From Setophaga petechia (taxonomy: Eukaryota; Chordata; Aves; Passeriformes; Parulidae), in assembly GCA_024362935.1 (NCBI GenBank), contig JANCRA010000004.1, positions 25,659,121 through 25,723,120 of the forward strand: DNA of 64,000 bases. Direction: 5' to 3'. The notes under the pieces are model-generated. The model ran no database searches, was not told the DNA's origin, and saw only the letters and a list, made by a program, of their open reading frames with translations. Numbering within the stretch: the stretch's first letter is position 1; every line of letters begins with the position of its first letter. The position numbers were made by a program, and so were the translations under genes. Below, piece after piece: positions 25,829 to 37,070 of the stretch.

Positions 25829-27770
25829 TGGACTAAATAACTAAAATACTTCTCACAAAAGCTAAGCTAACTCTCTAAATAAAACTCCTCTCTAAATGAT
25901 GAAGGCTGATTTCCATGAGCTATAAGGGATTTGTTGAGTTACTCCGTAAAGTTGTAACAACCATCTCATGAGGCACATGACTATATGAAAGCCTGGAAAT
26001 TACTTTTCTGGAGCAGAATTTGTCCCTCCACTGATTTAAGTAACATAGTCCCAGGCAAACAGGAACTAGTGTGCACAAATCCAGCACAAAGGCACGCGGT
26101 GCTTTAGGTTCTGATACCGTATTTACCAAGCAGGGATCCAAAAGCTCTGAACCCTTTTACCCCTTTTCTTTCTGAAATAGCCAATATTTTCCCGTACACA
26201 TCAATGGGGAAAAATATAGAAGCTTGAATTAAATCACAATTAGTTCTGAAATTAGACATCAACACACAAACAGAACTAGATTTTTATTACAAGATGGCAA
26301 GTTTTATGCTAGTAAATGTATTTGTGTAGCAACTGTCCTGGAATTTATGACACAGTTTCAAAGAGATTCCAGGGGAGGCAGATAAAGCAGTTTATTTCCG
26401 GAAACTTCTCAACGCACTCTTTCCAAAATATTTATGGTTCTGAACGTCCTCAGAATAAGATGTGAAAATCAATAGCTACAATATATTTTGAACAGTGGAG
26501 ATGGACGGTTTCACTGAGATAAACCATTCAAACCTAACATTAATTAAGACTTCCCAGCAATCATACTGAGCTCTTTTTTGCTATCTTGGATGAGTATATC
26601 AAAGCATGATTAAACTGAATAATCTATCATTTATTCTAAATAAATATTTCTCTTAAGTATATTCTGCATGAAAACACAAAGTGCAGTTATTTTTTGAGAA
26701 GAGACCATTAATGACATTTTGCAAAAAATTATGATCTGGGTAAATCTGTTGGAGTAAGTACAGCATGGATACCCAAGGGGAAATCTCTGAAATCTGGTCA
26801 AGTAACAGGTTTATTTCTGACTTTTCTATCTGCTTCAAGAGGAACCAGATTTTTTCGGCTCTACTAAAAGAAAGCAGGTATATTACGAAAAACTACGTCT
26901 TATTCAGAGGAAGTTTTAGATGTAAGTGCTATTTCTTATTTGCATTTAATAATACTTTAGAATGAGAATTCCTTGTATGTCAATGACTTCAAGAGTCTGT
27001 ACATTAGTGCTGCTCTATGGCGTTTCCTCTATAGCCAGATGGCCCATGGCTTTCAATGCAAGTCTAGAAGACAAGAAGTCAAATTTTATTTCCAATCTGG
27101 CTTAAAAAGTAATCCAAAACTGTATAATTGGTTACATTACAGAATAATCAGACAATATGATTTCCAGCCATAATTTAAAAATATAAAAACATTACATAAC
27201 AGGGTTTTTCTTTAAATGTAGGACACTAACAGCCCACATTACTTCCTAAATCATTTAAACAGAGTCCTCAGTAAGCAAGATATACACATTGCTCTGATTT
27301 GTTTTGTAAATATGAATTAATTTTTTGTTTGCTAGCTTTCAGCAGCTCAAATTCCTGTAAGTATTTTTAGTAGCATTTTCCTAAAAATCCTGCCTAAATG
27401 CCTGTGAGTTTTATCATGTCCCATATTCTCTAGATTGAATAATTGACAATAAAACACAAACATAGTTGGTACTTCTAAAACCTTCTTACCATGAAATAAG
27501 TAGCCAGTTCTGAAGAATCACAGTGGTTACGTCTGTAAATAACAAGGCAGTATATCCATTTAAAGACCATTTCACTAACTGTTTACAAAATCAATTCTGG
27601 GACTGGGATGCTTACATAATACAGTTCATATTATTTCCACACACCCACTCATAACAAAGTTTATGACTTTTAATTTTGCTTCTAAGACCTCTTGCTCACT
27701 TGCTCCGTGGCTCTCCAGGAGAACACAGACAAACATTTTCCTCAAACCAAAATCAAAATGTAAAAGAATA

Positions 27771-27775
27771 TAAGG
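27771..27775. repeat. Target-site duplication TAAGG, left
   Basis: Five bases before the TG start of the ERV remnant, repeated at 29338-29342. The preceding A also matches if the element end is shifted by one. Confidence 0.7.
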
Positions 27776-27792
27776 TGTGGGAAATGCAAGCA

Positions 27793-27885
27793 CAGAGAGC
27801 TCCCAAGGCCTCGAGCATACAAGCTCAGAGACAGAGATGGGTACAGTGTTTAACCTAAGACCTTGGAAAAGGTCTTGGAGCTTTA
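27793..27885 (+). repeat. 93-bp repeat, copy 1 of 2
   Basis: Direct repeat of 29226-29317 with about a dozen differences. The unit is itself quasi-palindromic: it starts GAGCTCCCAAGGCCT and ends AAGGTCTTGGAGCTT. In this copy it runs on into the LTR body. Confidence 0.85.
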
Positions 27886-28327
27886 GAATAGAATAGTGAA
27901 ATAGACATGAAATAAGAATAAAAATGTGTAGTTTAAGCACAAATATGTTTTAAGCAAATAGATATAGGCGTCATATAAGTGAACAAATATATAAAGCAAA
28001 ATAGTAGAAGATTTTAGAGTTTCACAATAGAACCTGTTGTAGAGTTGATAAAAAGCAGAAGATACAGCAATAAGTTTCAATTGAGTTACTTATCGGCTAG
28101 AAAAAGACACATTGTGGCAAATTGTGCAAAACTTAGCAATTAGCTATTGGTTATGAAGGTGCTATCGAGTTTTGTGGAAGTAGCTGATTGGATAAGAAAT
28201 TTAGAAGAGACATTGTAACTAGAATTAGTTAGAATTCTAGAATTAACGGCTTCGGATACAAGGCTTCTAACGTGGTAACTATGGATGTAACAACCTTCAT
28301 CTCACCCTTCCATGAGACTGATTTTGC

Positions 28328-28333
28328 AATAAA
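28328..28333 (+). terminator. ERV LTR polyadenylation signal
   Basis: AATAAA, 57 nt before the LTR end at 28384, which fits an R/U5 boundary. Confidence 0.6.
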
Positions 28334-28386
28334 CTATGTTTTAAACACCTCATCAGTTTACCCTGTCTTTCTGCATCCCGAACAAC

Positions 28387-28406
28387 TGGTGCCCACTGTA
28401 TGAGGA
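28387..28406 (+). promoter_or_regulatory. Primer-binding-site-like sequence
   Basis: Starts TGGTGCCCACTGT two bases after the LTR-ending CA, the canonical place for a retroviral tRNA primer site. It partly resembles the complement of an elongator methionine tRNA 3' end (TGGTGCCCCGTGTGAGG) with a 2-nt insertion. The tRNA assignment is tentative. Confidence 0.5.
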
Positions 28407-28927
28407 ACAAGACTTTCATCTCACTTTGGGACCGCCCTGGAGGATGATTAAAGGAAGCCCTAAAAAGAGGGTGAGAGACAAGTTCCAGTGGAAAAGAGGG
28501 TCAGAGTCGAGTTCCAATCGGCTGCTGAGAGGAAGTAGATTACCAGCTCCCATCAACTGCTGAAAGGAAGCAAATTACCAGGCTTGCTGGGCCCAGCCTG
28601 GCCTGAGCCTGACTTGGATCACCTGCAAAGAGACATCAGGTGAGCTCTGGGGAACAGGACAAGAGACGTCCAAAGAACAGAAGGACAGTTACACTCTGGT
28701 AAGATCTAACTCTTGTGCTGTACCCAAGCAAGAACTTAAAGATCTTTCAAGCTGGGTACAGAAAAGTTTTGAACATGCAGATTTTGAATTTGCTTTTACT
28801 ATGTGTTTTTGGGATGCTGTTGGAGTTAAGCTATAGGACTATGGGAGTTAAGCTATTGGATTTTACAGTCGCTAGGTTGCTCCCAGTATGCCATGTGCTT
28901 ATCAAGATATTTAACAAACAGTTCAGG

Positions 28928-29085
28928 CCGGCTGCACCCTTGGTAACTTCCTCAGCTCTGCTGCTCACTGCAGCCGTGCCTGCTGTGGCTCTGCCTGCTC
29001 AGGCAAAACCCCTGCCTCGGGTGGGCCCCCCTCCTGCTCCTGCTGCTCCTGCTGCCCAGACTGCCCCTGCAGGCTGTCTTACCTT
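28928..29085 (+). pseudogene. gag-like proline/alanine-rich remnant
   Basis: A short open stretch in the frame of 28715-29098 rich in Pro and Ala, with repeated PAPAAPA-type words. It lies where gag would be expected after the leader. No zinc knuckle, protease or polymerase follows. The similarity is compositional only, so the identification rests on position inside the element. Confidence 0.4.
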
Positions 29086-29128
29086 TAGCTGCTTCTGATA
29101 CTAGAGAGAAAGGGAAAGATAAGAAGGA

Positions 29129-29210
29129 GCTTGAAACTTTGAAACAAACTACAGAAGTACAATAATTTTCTGACTCTTGCACCACTGTAGTTTGTTTAAA
29201 AGTTTCAAGC
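29129..29210. repeat. Inverted repeat, 26-nt arms, 30-nt loop
   Basis: Arms 29129-29154 and 29185-29210 pair at 25 of 26 positions. Partial pairing continues outward (AGATAAG at 29118-29124 with CTTATCT near 29216). It marks the point where the ERV sequence turns back on itself. Confidence 0.85.
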
Positions 29211-29225
29211 TGTTACTTATCTCCT

Positions 29226-29317
29226 CAGAGAGCTCCCAAGGCCTCCAGCATACAAGCTCAGAGATAGAAATGCATACAGTGTTTGACCTAAGACCTTGGA
29301 GAAGACTTGGAGCTTTA
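29226..29317 (+). repeat. 93-bp repeat, copy 2 of 2 (92 bp)
   Basis: Same orientation as 27793-27885, but joined on its right to the inverted terminal sequence instead of an LTR body. Its place suggests the start of a truncated 3' LTR or a flipped segment. Confidence 0.85.
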
Positions 29318-29337
29318 TGCGCTTGCATTTCCCACCA

Positions 29338-29342
29338 TAAGG
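29338..29342. repeat. Target-site duplication TAAGG, right
   Basis: Follows the terminal CA of the ERV remnant and matches 27771-27775 exactly. Confidence 0.7.
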
Positions 29343-32300
29343 TATCAAACACCATACAGATTTAAATATCATCTAGCTTTTAAAGTACTATCTTACTCAA
29401 AATTATTCTGTTTTCTCAACATTTTATAAAATTCTCAGTGTATCAATTGGGGGAAATTTCATGGCATATATTTGTGAACAACAATTAGTATGTACAAGCA
29501 TATTGCACTAAAAAAATAGTAAAAATTGTAAAAAAATTTGATGTTTAACTAGACCATTGACAAGCTAACCAAAAAGTTCAGTCTTTCCTTTAAAATTAAA
29601 ACTGGTTAAAACACACTTCAAAAGACAAAATGTTAAATCACATACACACATACATTTCAATTATTAGCTACTGAACACAACCTCTCACTTCACCAAATTC
29701 AGTCTATTCCGGTAACCACACAGAGGTTTTGCAAAAAAGAAACCACTTCAGTTTCAATTAACATTGGGGAAGCTTGGAATATTCTTCAGCAATTTAGTTA
29801 ATTAGGGTCAAAGTGCCTAAGTACAAGGATAGGAGAGGTTTGCTTCCTATATTTCTTTTTGACATTTACTGTCAGGGAGTTTTTTTGTTTCAGCGCAGTT
29901 TATGGATACACGCATCTACAGGATGGTTTTCATTAGCTAAATTCTGTGCCAGCACACTAAATAAAACTGCTGGCTATGTTTAGGATTTGCTGGATCTTCT
30001 CATTTTAGTCCTTCTTCACTTGGAACATAAGACTGATATCTGCCTACATCTAAATCTCTATTGATAACCATGACAGACTAGTTGATCATAAACAAATTAT
30101 TCTGCTAAACACTCACAGAAAAACAAGGCTCTTGTCATTCAAGTATGTGATCGAGTTATAGAAAATCTACAGATAAATGACTAGACTGAACTACCTTTGA
30201 GCTAAAAATAAAACAAAAAAAAACCCTACAGGAATAGTACTATTCTTTAAGAAAATTAATACTCAGACTTCTTTACTTTTCACATATTCCCAGACATGAA
30301 AACATAGATTCTTTGAAGTTCTCCACACTCTGATTATTACTCTTAACCCTGTTCTGTCCCTGAAGAATTATGCAGGTTCATCTTCAGTCAGTGTCTTCAG
30401 TAAAACCGCTTTAGGTGATCTTATATTAGGCCAATTTCCTTAATTTTCTTTCAACAGTCATAACTACATTTTTCTCTTTAAAAATATTTTTAAAGTATGG
30501 CAAAAATACACTAAAGGACCATGAAAACCTGCTAGAAAAACTTAAATGAAAAAAATTTCAAAAACCCATTGAGACAAATATGCTTTTTCTTTAGAAATTA
30601 AAGTATGCTATGAATTGTATTACTCTTGCTGACACATGAGGCTTAGTAAAAAAACTAGTCTCATATTCTACCTCTGTTTCCTAAAATGGATGAAAAATGT
30701 TACATGATCCTAATTTCCAAATGAAATGTGGAAAAGAAAATTATGGGGAGGGGAAGGGAAGGCTGCACTGCTTTTCCCTCACCAATTCAACCTCAGTTAC
30801 CTTCTGTGACACTGGTACAGTAAAAACACATTGCACTATTACTGCAGCTAAGACCATGAAACTTTTTAATGGACGAGTTCCAAAGCCTAAGCTCCATCTG
30901 CAAGTCACTAACAAAACCCTCAGAAATCATAAGAAAGAAGCTGAAGAACTGCTGGGCTGGCAAGCCTTGAATCTAGTCTTGGCCTCAGACAGGAAAAGCA
31001 GTTTCAAATCTCCTTCCCTTTACTCTCTCCTTTCTCTTTAAGAAACACCCACCTAGAAAGTGCTATTACTCTTTGTATTAAAAAAGGGGAGACTTTTGAT
31101 GCTGAAATAAAACACACATTTACACTAAGTTACAAAAGGAAACTCAATAGCTCTACCAGAGTAAACCATAAATCTTTTTTCTTTTTTTTTAAAGCTCTCT
31201 GGTTTAACTAGCCAGTGATTTAGAATTAATTTCCTTCTTCCCTCCACAATTTTCAGAAGCCAAAATACAAGCTTCCCACTGAAAAATTCCTTTTATCCAC
31301 ACAAAAAAGGTGTGGAAAAGAGGGATGAATAAGTTTAGAAAGAGGGGATGGATTGTAAGATTGTTTCACTTTTACTTTAAATCTGTGAGTTACAGAATTT
31401 CTAGAAAAATTATAATCTTAAATTTATGCTTTTTTCAATGAATGTATGCACCCATTTTTATACTTCCAATAGGTACACATTGCAAATACTGCACCTAATT
31501 TACAATGATATTCAGGAAAAATTACTTTAATCCCTTTGGGGTTGGACTTCCATACTGTTAAACGTTTAAGGGGAGAAACCTGTCCACTGAACTTCTTAGC
31601 AAAAAAAAGCACAAAATACACCTATAATGGTGATACAAAAACTGCTGGTCACAGTTATATTAAATTGAGCACAAATATCTAATGCCAGTAGAATTTCTTC
31701 AAATAGAGACCTCTTTTTGCATCCCAGTAAAAAATCATTATTCTCTACTAGAGCCACCTGGCAAACCTGAAGTGCTCTGAGAAACGTCAGCTGGCTAGCA
31801 ATTTGTGACACTTGCTGTTAAAGCTCAAGCAGCCTTGCAGGAAAGCAGAATCCTTGGTTTCTCATTTTGTTCTTTGACATACTTAGCCTTTGTTTACTTC
31901 GACCCAGAAGCTGAGAAATCCTTTATAATCATGTTAGCTTGGCATTGTTAAAGAATTATATTTGAAGAAGAGAGGTCTGTTTTTTCCCAGCTGGTTCATA
32001 ATACCATTCTATTTTCAACCAGAAGACTACAGGAATGCTTGCAAACTTGAAAACATTGCTAATTCTCTTACATCCTACCAATGCAACTGTCCATAGGTAA
32101 CCAGAGAAGGTCCAAATAAGCTTAAAATGCTGATTCTCAAAAGAGCTAGTGAGAAGACCAACTAACTACCTAGATGTATAATCTTCAAAATGTTCAAAAT
32201 TACCAAGAACTCCCTCTGGCTAAGTTTACAAAAGTGAAAGAACAACAGAAAAAAGAAAATACTGACAGTGAACTCAGTAGAACTTCAAGATAATAAGTAT

Positions 32301-32665
32301 TAGAAATAGTTTATGTGCTGTATATGAAGAAATCTTCATTCTAAAATGTTTTCCATGTTAAACAGAACCAGCCTCAGTCTCTTCTTGTATGAATAAGTTT
32401 AACATCGTTTATCACTCTCCCATCCTTTATGAAATAAATTGGTTTAGAACCTATTCTACTAGAAATCTCAAAAATATACCACTGTATAAATTACTCATCT
32501 TTGATTCATCAGCCAATTCCCATTTTCAATGCAGTATTTCCCCTCACCCATACTTAACCATACCTAAGACCCTTGGGTTCTTTAACCTTTAACAGAACTG
32601 TACATTAGCAAATTTAAGAGGCAGATATGTCAAATTTCAAGCAAATACTGCTATGAGATGTGGGT

Positions 32666-32691
32666 TTCCTAAGGTGTGTACACCTTAGGAA
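32666..32691. repeat. Near-perfect palindrome, 12-bp arms
   Basis: Arms TTCCTAAGGTGT and ACACCTTAGGAA around a 2-nt centre (GT). Confidence 0.9.
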
Positions 32692-34634
32692 GTACACTCA
32701 CTTCAACAGCATAAAGTCCTTGCTAACTGGACTTTATCCAGATAGAAGTTATCAAATTAATCTCACAAAGGACAGAGAAAAGTGCCTGAATCGCTCTTTA
32801 CTCCCTTGGGACACATTGCAAAGCAAGCCAACTTGATTCTTAAAATTCAATTTTAGCTAGTAATTTAAAATTTGAAAAGTCTCTTATCACATTAAGAGTT
32901 CATTAAGTCATTAGGCTTTAATTAATTATGTCAGATCTTAAACACATGTCTATGTTTCACATAAGTCCTCTGTCCTCTGTTTTGATTCAAATGAACATTC
33001 ACTTTGAACTGTTACTCACTGACACTTAAGACATTTCCTTCAAGCTCATTCACACACTTGATTCCACATATGGTTAATTACAATGTAAAAAGTCATCTAT
33101 CAAAATACATCGTTTCATGCACGTGCACTTAAAAATAAAATTAAATTATTTGTCCTCAACTGCAGCTGATTTACATGCTCCAAAAAAGGCCTGTAAATGC
33201 TATGTAACAATTTTCATGACACCAAGTTTAGCTGCTTAAATCTATTAAACTCAGATTCCAAATGACTATATGTCAAACACCAAGGAGGGGAAATCAACTT
33301 TCAAAGGAGCAAACTGGCCACAAGGTTAAAAAACACAAGAAAGTTCCCCTTCATTATGGTTGGAGAAAAGGTATTGTGCTAATGGCTAGAGAGAAAATAA
33401 AGCATTTTACAGAAACAGCAAAATCACACTGAGCAGTGAAGGAAAAAAAATTCAGGAGAATAAAAAAAAGATGGAAAGTTTTTAAATTTAACATAACACA
33501 CCATTTAATGCAAGGCCAGAGGTTTTTTCTTGCTGCAAAAACCAACAAAACATTCAGGTTTTAAAGTAATATATATTTTAATAACAAAAGCTGCAACAGA
33601 ACACAACAAAATTTTAAAGAGCCCATAGATAGTACATTATATACAATTTTGTTCAAGCAAAACTGATTTGGTAGGCAAGAGCTGACAGAAGCAAGCAGCC
33701 AAAAGGAAGGGTGAAGGGAAGCTATATTTTTTCAAAATTAAAACCCCTTAATGGTCTGTGGAATGCTGTTTACTTCAGCTCTTTTTTACAACCACTGCTG
33801 CATGGAGAAGGGATTGACTGAAACGTCTGCAGCCTGTGGCCACCCACACTATGGGAAGCACTATGATTAAAGAGAATGCTACGTTGCTGTATCTGCCAGC
33901 AGTCTGTTCCACGCCGTAATTATTATACTAGCCGTCTTCTTATAATCTATTGCATCTGTTGTGGCAAGACCCCAGCGTAAGCACTGTCCAACAAGAAAAC
34001 CATTGAACCTGAATAGCAAGCTATTTTTAATGTGCATAAATGGTCTGAAAACTGGATACTTTAAATACTTCTCTTTAAAGTTTATGAAAACATTTTGCCT
34101 TACAGGATAGCCAGTGACACAGAGAAAGCAGATCTACCACTGAAATACTCACTTTAACCTAACTACTTAAAGATACAGTCTGATACACCACCCATTCACC
34201 CCACATCTTCATAATGAGCTAAGATATTGCATTAGATCTCAGAAGCACAAAAACTATGAATTCTAGATAAGACATGTATCTAGAAAATACTAATATATCA
34301 GAATATATGTCACTTTGTTGTTACATCCACTGAATATTTCTGATGACCCTATGATTATAACTGCTCCCTTCCTCTACAAGAATATTTAGTAGTGAATATT
34401 TAATAGCAACAGCAACTTTGAAAATAACAAAATAAGCCCTAAATACCAAAATAAGTAGCAGTTCTCTAAGCAGAAATTTTATTTTGAATTCTGATCTCTG
34501 CATTAAGTGGTAAAGGAGTTCAAAACTTACACTACATGCATTCTCTTGATTTTTTTTTGTGTTTTATCACACAAAATCAAGCAGTAAAACACTATTCTGC
34601 ACAACACATAGCTGTTATTGCACTCTTCTCTAAC

Positions 34635-34661
34635 AAATGGTACAGGCAGCCTGTACCATTT
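34635..34661. repeat. Near-perfect palindrome, 13-bp arms
   Basis: Arms AAATGGTACAGGC and GCCTGTACCATTT around a single central A. Confidence 0.9.
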
Positions 34662-36151
34662 CAACAATTTCACCAGGAGTTGACTGCAAATGCTCCAGTG
34701 AAAAGCACAGACTGTCTACTGGCTGCAACTGTGAGGTATTGCACTAAGCAGTGTGCCACCACCTAGCAAACGAGGGAAAAAGGATATATCACAAGCAAGG
34801 CTGAAAGAAAACAATCAAGGACAGAGTAAAAGCCCATTTATCTCCAAGCACTCCAGACCACTTTGAGGAAATATCTTTAGACTCTCTTACATATAAGCCG
34901 TTGATGGAAGGCAAGGGTAAATTCCATATATAGTGATTGAGGAAAACTGCTACAAAGACTCCTGAAGGACCAGTGGAAAACACAGAAAAAATTAATAGAA
35001 AAAGTATAAACAAGATACATACTTTAATCACCATCAGACATCTTTCATCTAAAGGAACACACTATGATCTCAGCAGTGATCAAAGCTCCTGATGATTATT
35101 TGCACAGGTTAGTGGAGGAATGACAACGCTTTTCCAAACATACCAAAAAACCAAATAAGATCTGTAAAACCACATAACTGAGTCTCAGAAAGTGATTAAG
35201 TAACTTTGAACTACTTTGGCCTCCAGGAGACTTAACATTTTCCATTTGTCTCTTGGATGCATGCCTCCTGGAACACAGACGTCCCTCTCCCCACAACTGC
35301 CAGGGAAAACCAGATCCCCTGCTCCATGCCTTCCCGTCCCTCTTACACTGACATTCCCTTCTGATTATTTTGTGTTTTATCATGGTAAAATATTGCAGTG
35401 ATATTATCAAAAAGGTAAGAAATAGCCCAAAACAACAATTAATCTTAGTCCAAATACTACTCAAATTGTTTTCCCTTTAGAGAGGAGAAATGACAACAAA
35501 AAAAGTTTGAAAATTCTGTATTGTAATAGAATCCTGCTAAAACCATGCTCTATCACACAGATTCTCTCTCCTTTAACTTTCTCAGTAATAAATAGCAGGT
35601 GAAATATGTTCATATTTTAACTCAGATATCTCTGTTCAGCTCTTAATCTCCTTCTTTCAAAGTTGTCTAGATAAGAAGGAAAATATATGTTTCTCAGTAT
35701 GTCCTCTAGCAACTCATAAGCCTTTTAACAGACACATTACCCATATATGTCATTAAAGTAGTATTCTTATCTCATAGAGACATCCTTTATTATAAATCCA
35801 ACACTATTTTAATACATCTTCCATCAGATGATCTTGGGGCCCATATCTGCCGTGGTATGACAATTCACAAGTGATTTAGGCTCATTCTAACATAAAAAAG
35901 CAAACTAAAGAACAGATATTGAGGTTCACTCTAATTTGAGCACTAGATATTTTCTTCATGTTACCTGAAATTCCTTTCTCCTAGAAAAATGTGAACTTGA
36001 AGACTTTTTTCTATAAGAGTTAATTATTAAAAGAATACCCTTTAGGAAAAGAAGAAAAAAGCTCTGTACATTATGTTTGGATTGCTTTTAACATTTGTCC
36101 TTTCCTAACAATTTCTAATGTTTTCCTAACAATCTGACAAAGCATGCATAC

Positions 36152-36170
36152 AAAAAAAAAAAAAAAAAAA
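36152..36170. repeat. Poly(A) tract, 19 A
   Basis: Simple homopolymer about 110 bp upstream of the CR1 piece at 36279. Confidence 0.95.
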
Positions 36171-36278
36171 GTAGGTAATGAGTTTGAAAGATGGCAAGTA
36201 TATTGGCCCCAAAATCAAATCAACATTCTTTACCTAAGAAGAGAATATTGTAATCCCAATTCCATGTACATCCTACAT

Positions 36279-36360
36279 AGCATCACAGAACGGTTTGGGT
36301 TGGAAGGGGACCTTGAAGATGATCTAAATCCAACCCACCCATCCACCATGGGCAGGGAGA
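36279..36360 (-). mobile_element. CR1-type 3' end, minus strand
   Basis: On the minus strand this reads as a CR1 3' terminus, ending with the block whose plus-strand form is GGTTTGGGTTGGAAGGGGAC (36293-36312). It is preceded by CCCTGCCCATGG. The sequence on the other side (36361-36558) is GC-rich and does not read as CR1, so this may be the tail of a composite element. It is the one clear CR1 piece in the same orientation as FANCC. Confidence 0.8.
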
Positions 36361-36558
36361 CTTTCAAGGCATTTGGATCTTGCCTGGGCTCCAGTGCACC
36401 CGTGCCTGAGCTGGCCGTATACCTTGCTGCCCTGCATCCTGACCCCTGGCCATGACTTCACAGCCAAACCTTGGGCCTGCCCCGTCCCTGTGGGCCTGGT
36501 GTGGCAGTCACTGGACTCACTGCTGACCCTGGTGATTGTCACTGGACTTGCTCTACAT
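36361..36558. repeat. GC-rich segment adjoining a CR1 tail, family not recognised
   Basis: About 200 bp, much richer in G and C than the flanks, with several CCTG/CTGGCC-type words. It abuts the CR1 3' end at 36279-36360 without a gap and gives way to AT-rich intron near 36558. I do not recognise the family. It could be the head of a CR1-tailed composite repeat or an older element into which CR1 inserted. The open frames here are not supported as genes. Confidence 0.4.
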
Positions 36559-36867
36559 TCAATTTCACTAGGTGTCTAATAAGTCTTTTCAATTAGCCTA
36601 TTAAATAGCCTCAGATCTTACAAGGATTAAGAGCTGACCTACATCGACATTTTGCCTCACTGAATTTTTTCCAAATGCTTATTGAATTTTCCAGCCAAAG
36701 GCAATTCTGCTGAGGGTCTGAATTTAGCTTTGTAAATGCAATAATTAAGAGCTGAAAAGTGTTCCATTTCTTAATTTATTTACTGAGCTTTTGGCCACAA
36801 CTGGATTACTATTATTTAAGATGAAGCTCTATTTTCACAAAAAAACCAAAAAAGAACCAGAAAAAAA

Positions 36868-36868
<1 letters not shown>

Positions 36869-36899
<31 letters not shown>
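36869..36899. repeat. Poly(A) tract, 31 A
   Basis: Uninterrupted run of 31 A within a longer A-rich stretch (36838-36908). No recognisable retroposed body lies next to it. Confidence 0.95.
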
Positions 36900-36900
<1 letters not shown>

Positions 36901-37036
36901 AAAAAAGAAACCACACAAGCATCTTACTGCATTAACTGAGGTCAGTGGATGACCAGGATTTCTTATTTTTGTTTATGTTAGGCCCATGACACAAACAGCA
37001 GAATTTTCCCATTTTAACTGGCATGACTGCAGTGAT

Positions 37037-37070
37037 ACCATCTCTGGGTTTTTTTATTTGCAGAGATGGT
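37037..37070. repeat. Inverted repeat, 10-bp arms, 14-nt loop
   Basis: ACCATCTCTG and CAGAGATGGT flank a T-rich loop. Confidence 0.85.

Larger units (their letters stand above)
27776..29337 (+). mobile_element. Rearranged endogenous retrovirus remnant with inverted ends
   Basis: A 1562-bp insertion flanked by TAAGG (27771-27775 and 29338-29342). It starts TGTGGGAAATGCAAGC and ends with the inverted copy GCTTGCATTTCCCACCA. Inside, in order: a 93-bp segment (27793-27885), an LTR body with AATAAA at 28328 ending in CA at 28384, a primer-binding-site-like stretch at 28387, a leader, and a short proline/alanine-rich open stretch (about 28928-29085) resembling a gag remnant. Then come a hairpin (29129-29210), a second direct copy of the 93-bp segment (29226-29317) and the inverted terminus. 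All viral genes apart from the gag trace are missing. The 5-bp duplication suggests class III (ERVL-like). It is non-functional. Confidence 0.75.

Noticed and set aside
30697..31041. 114-codon plus-strand open frame
   Set aside because: No recognisable domain, no splice or promoter context, and composition like the flanking intron.
36838..36908. Long poly(A) as the tail of a processed pseudogene
   Set aside because: The sequence upstream shows no gene-like body, and no flanking duplication was found.
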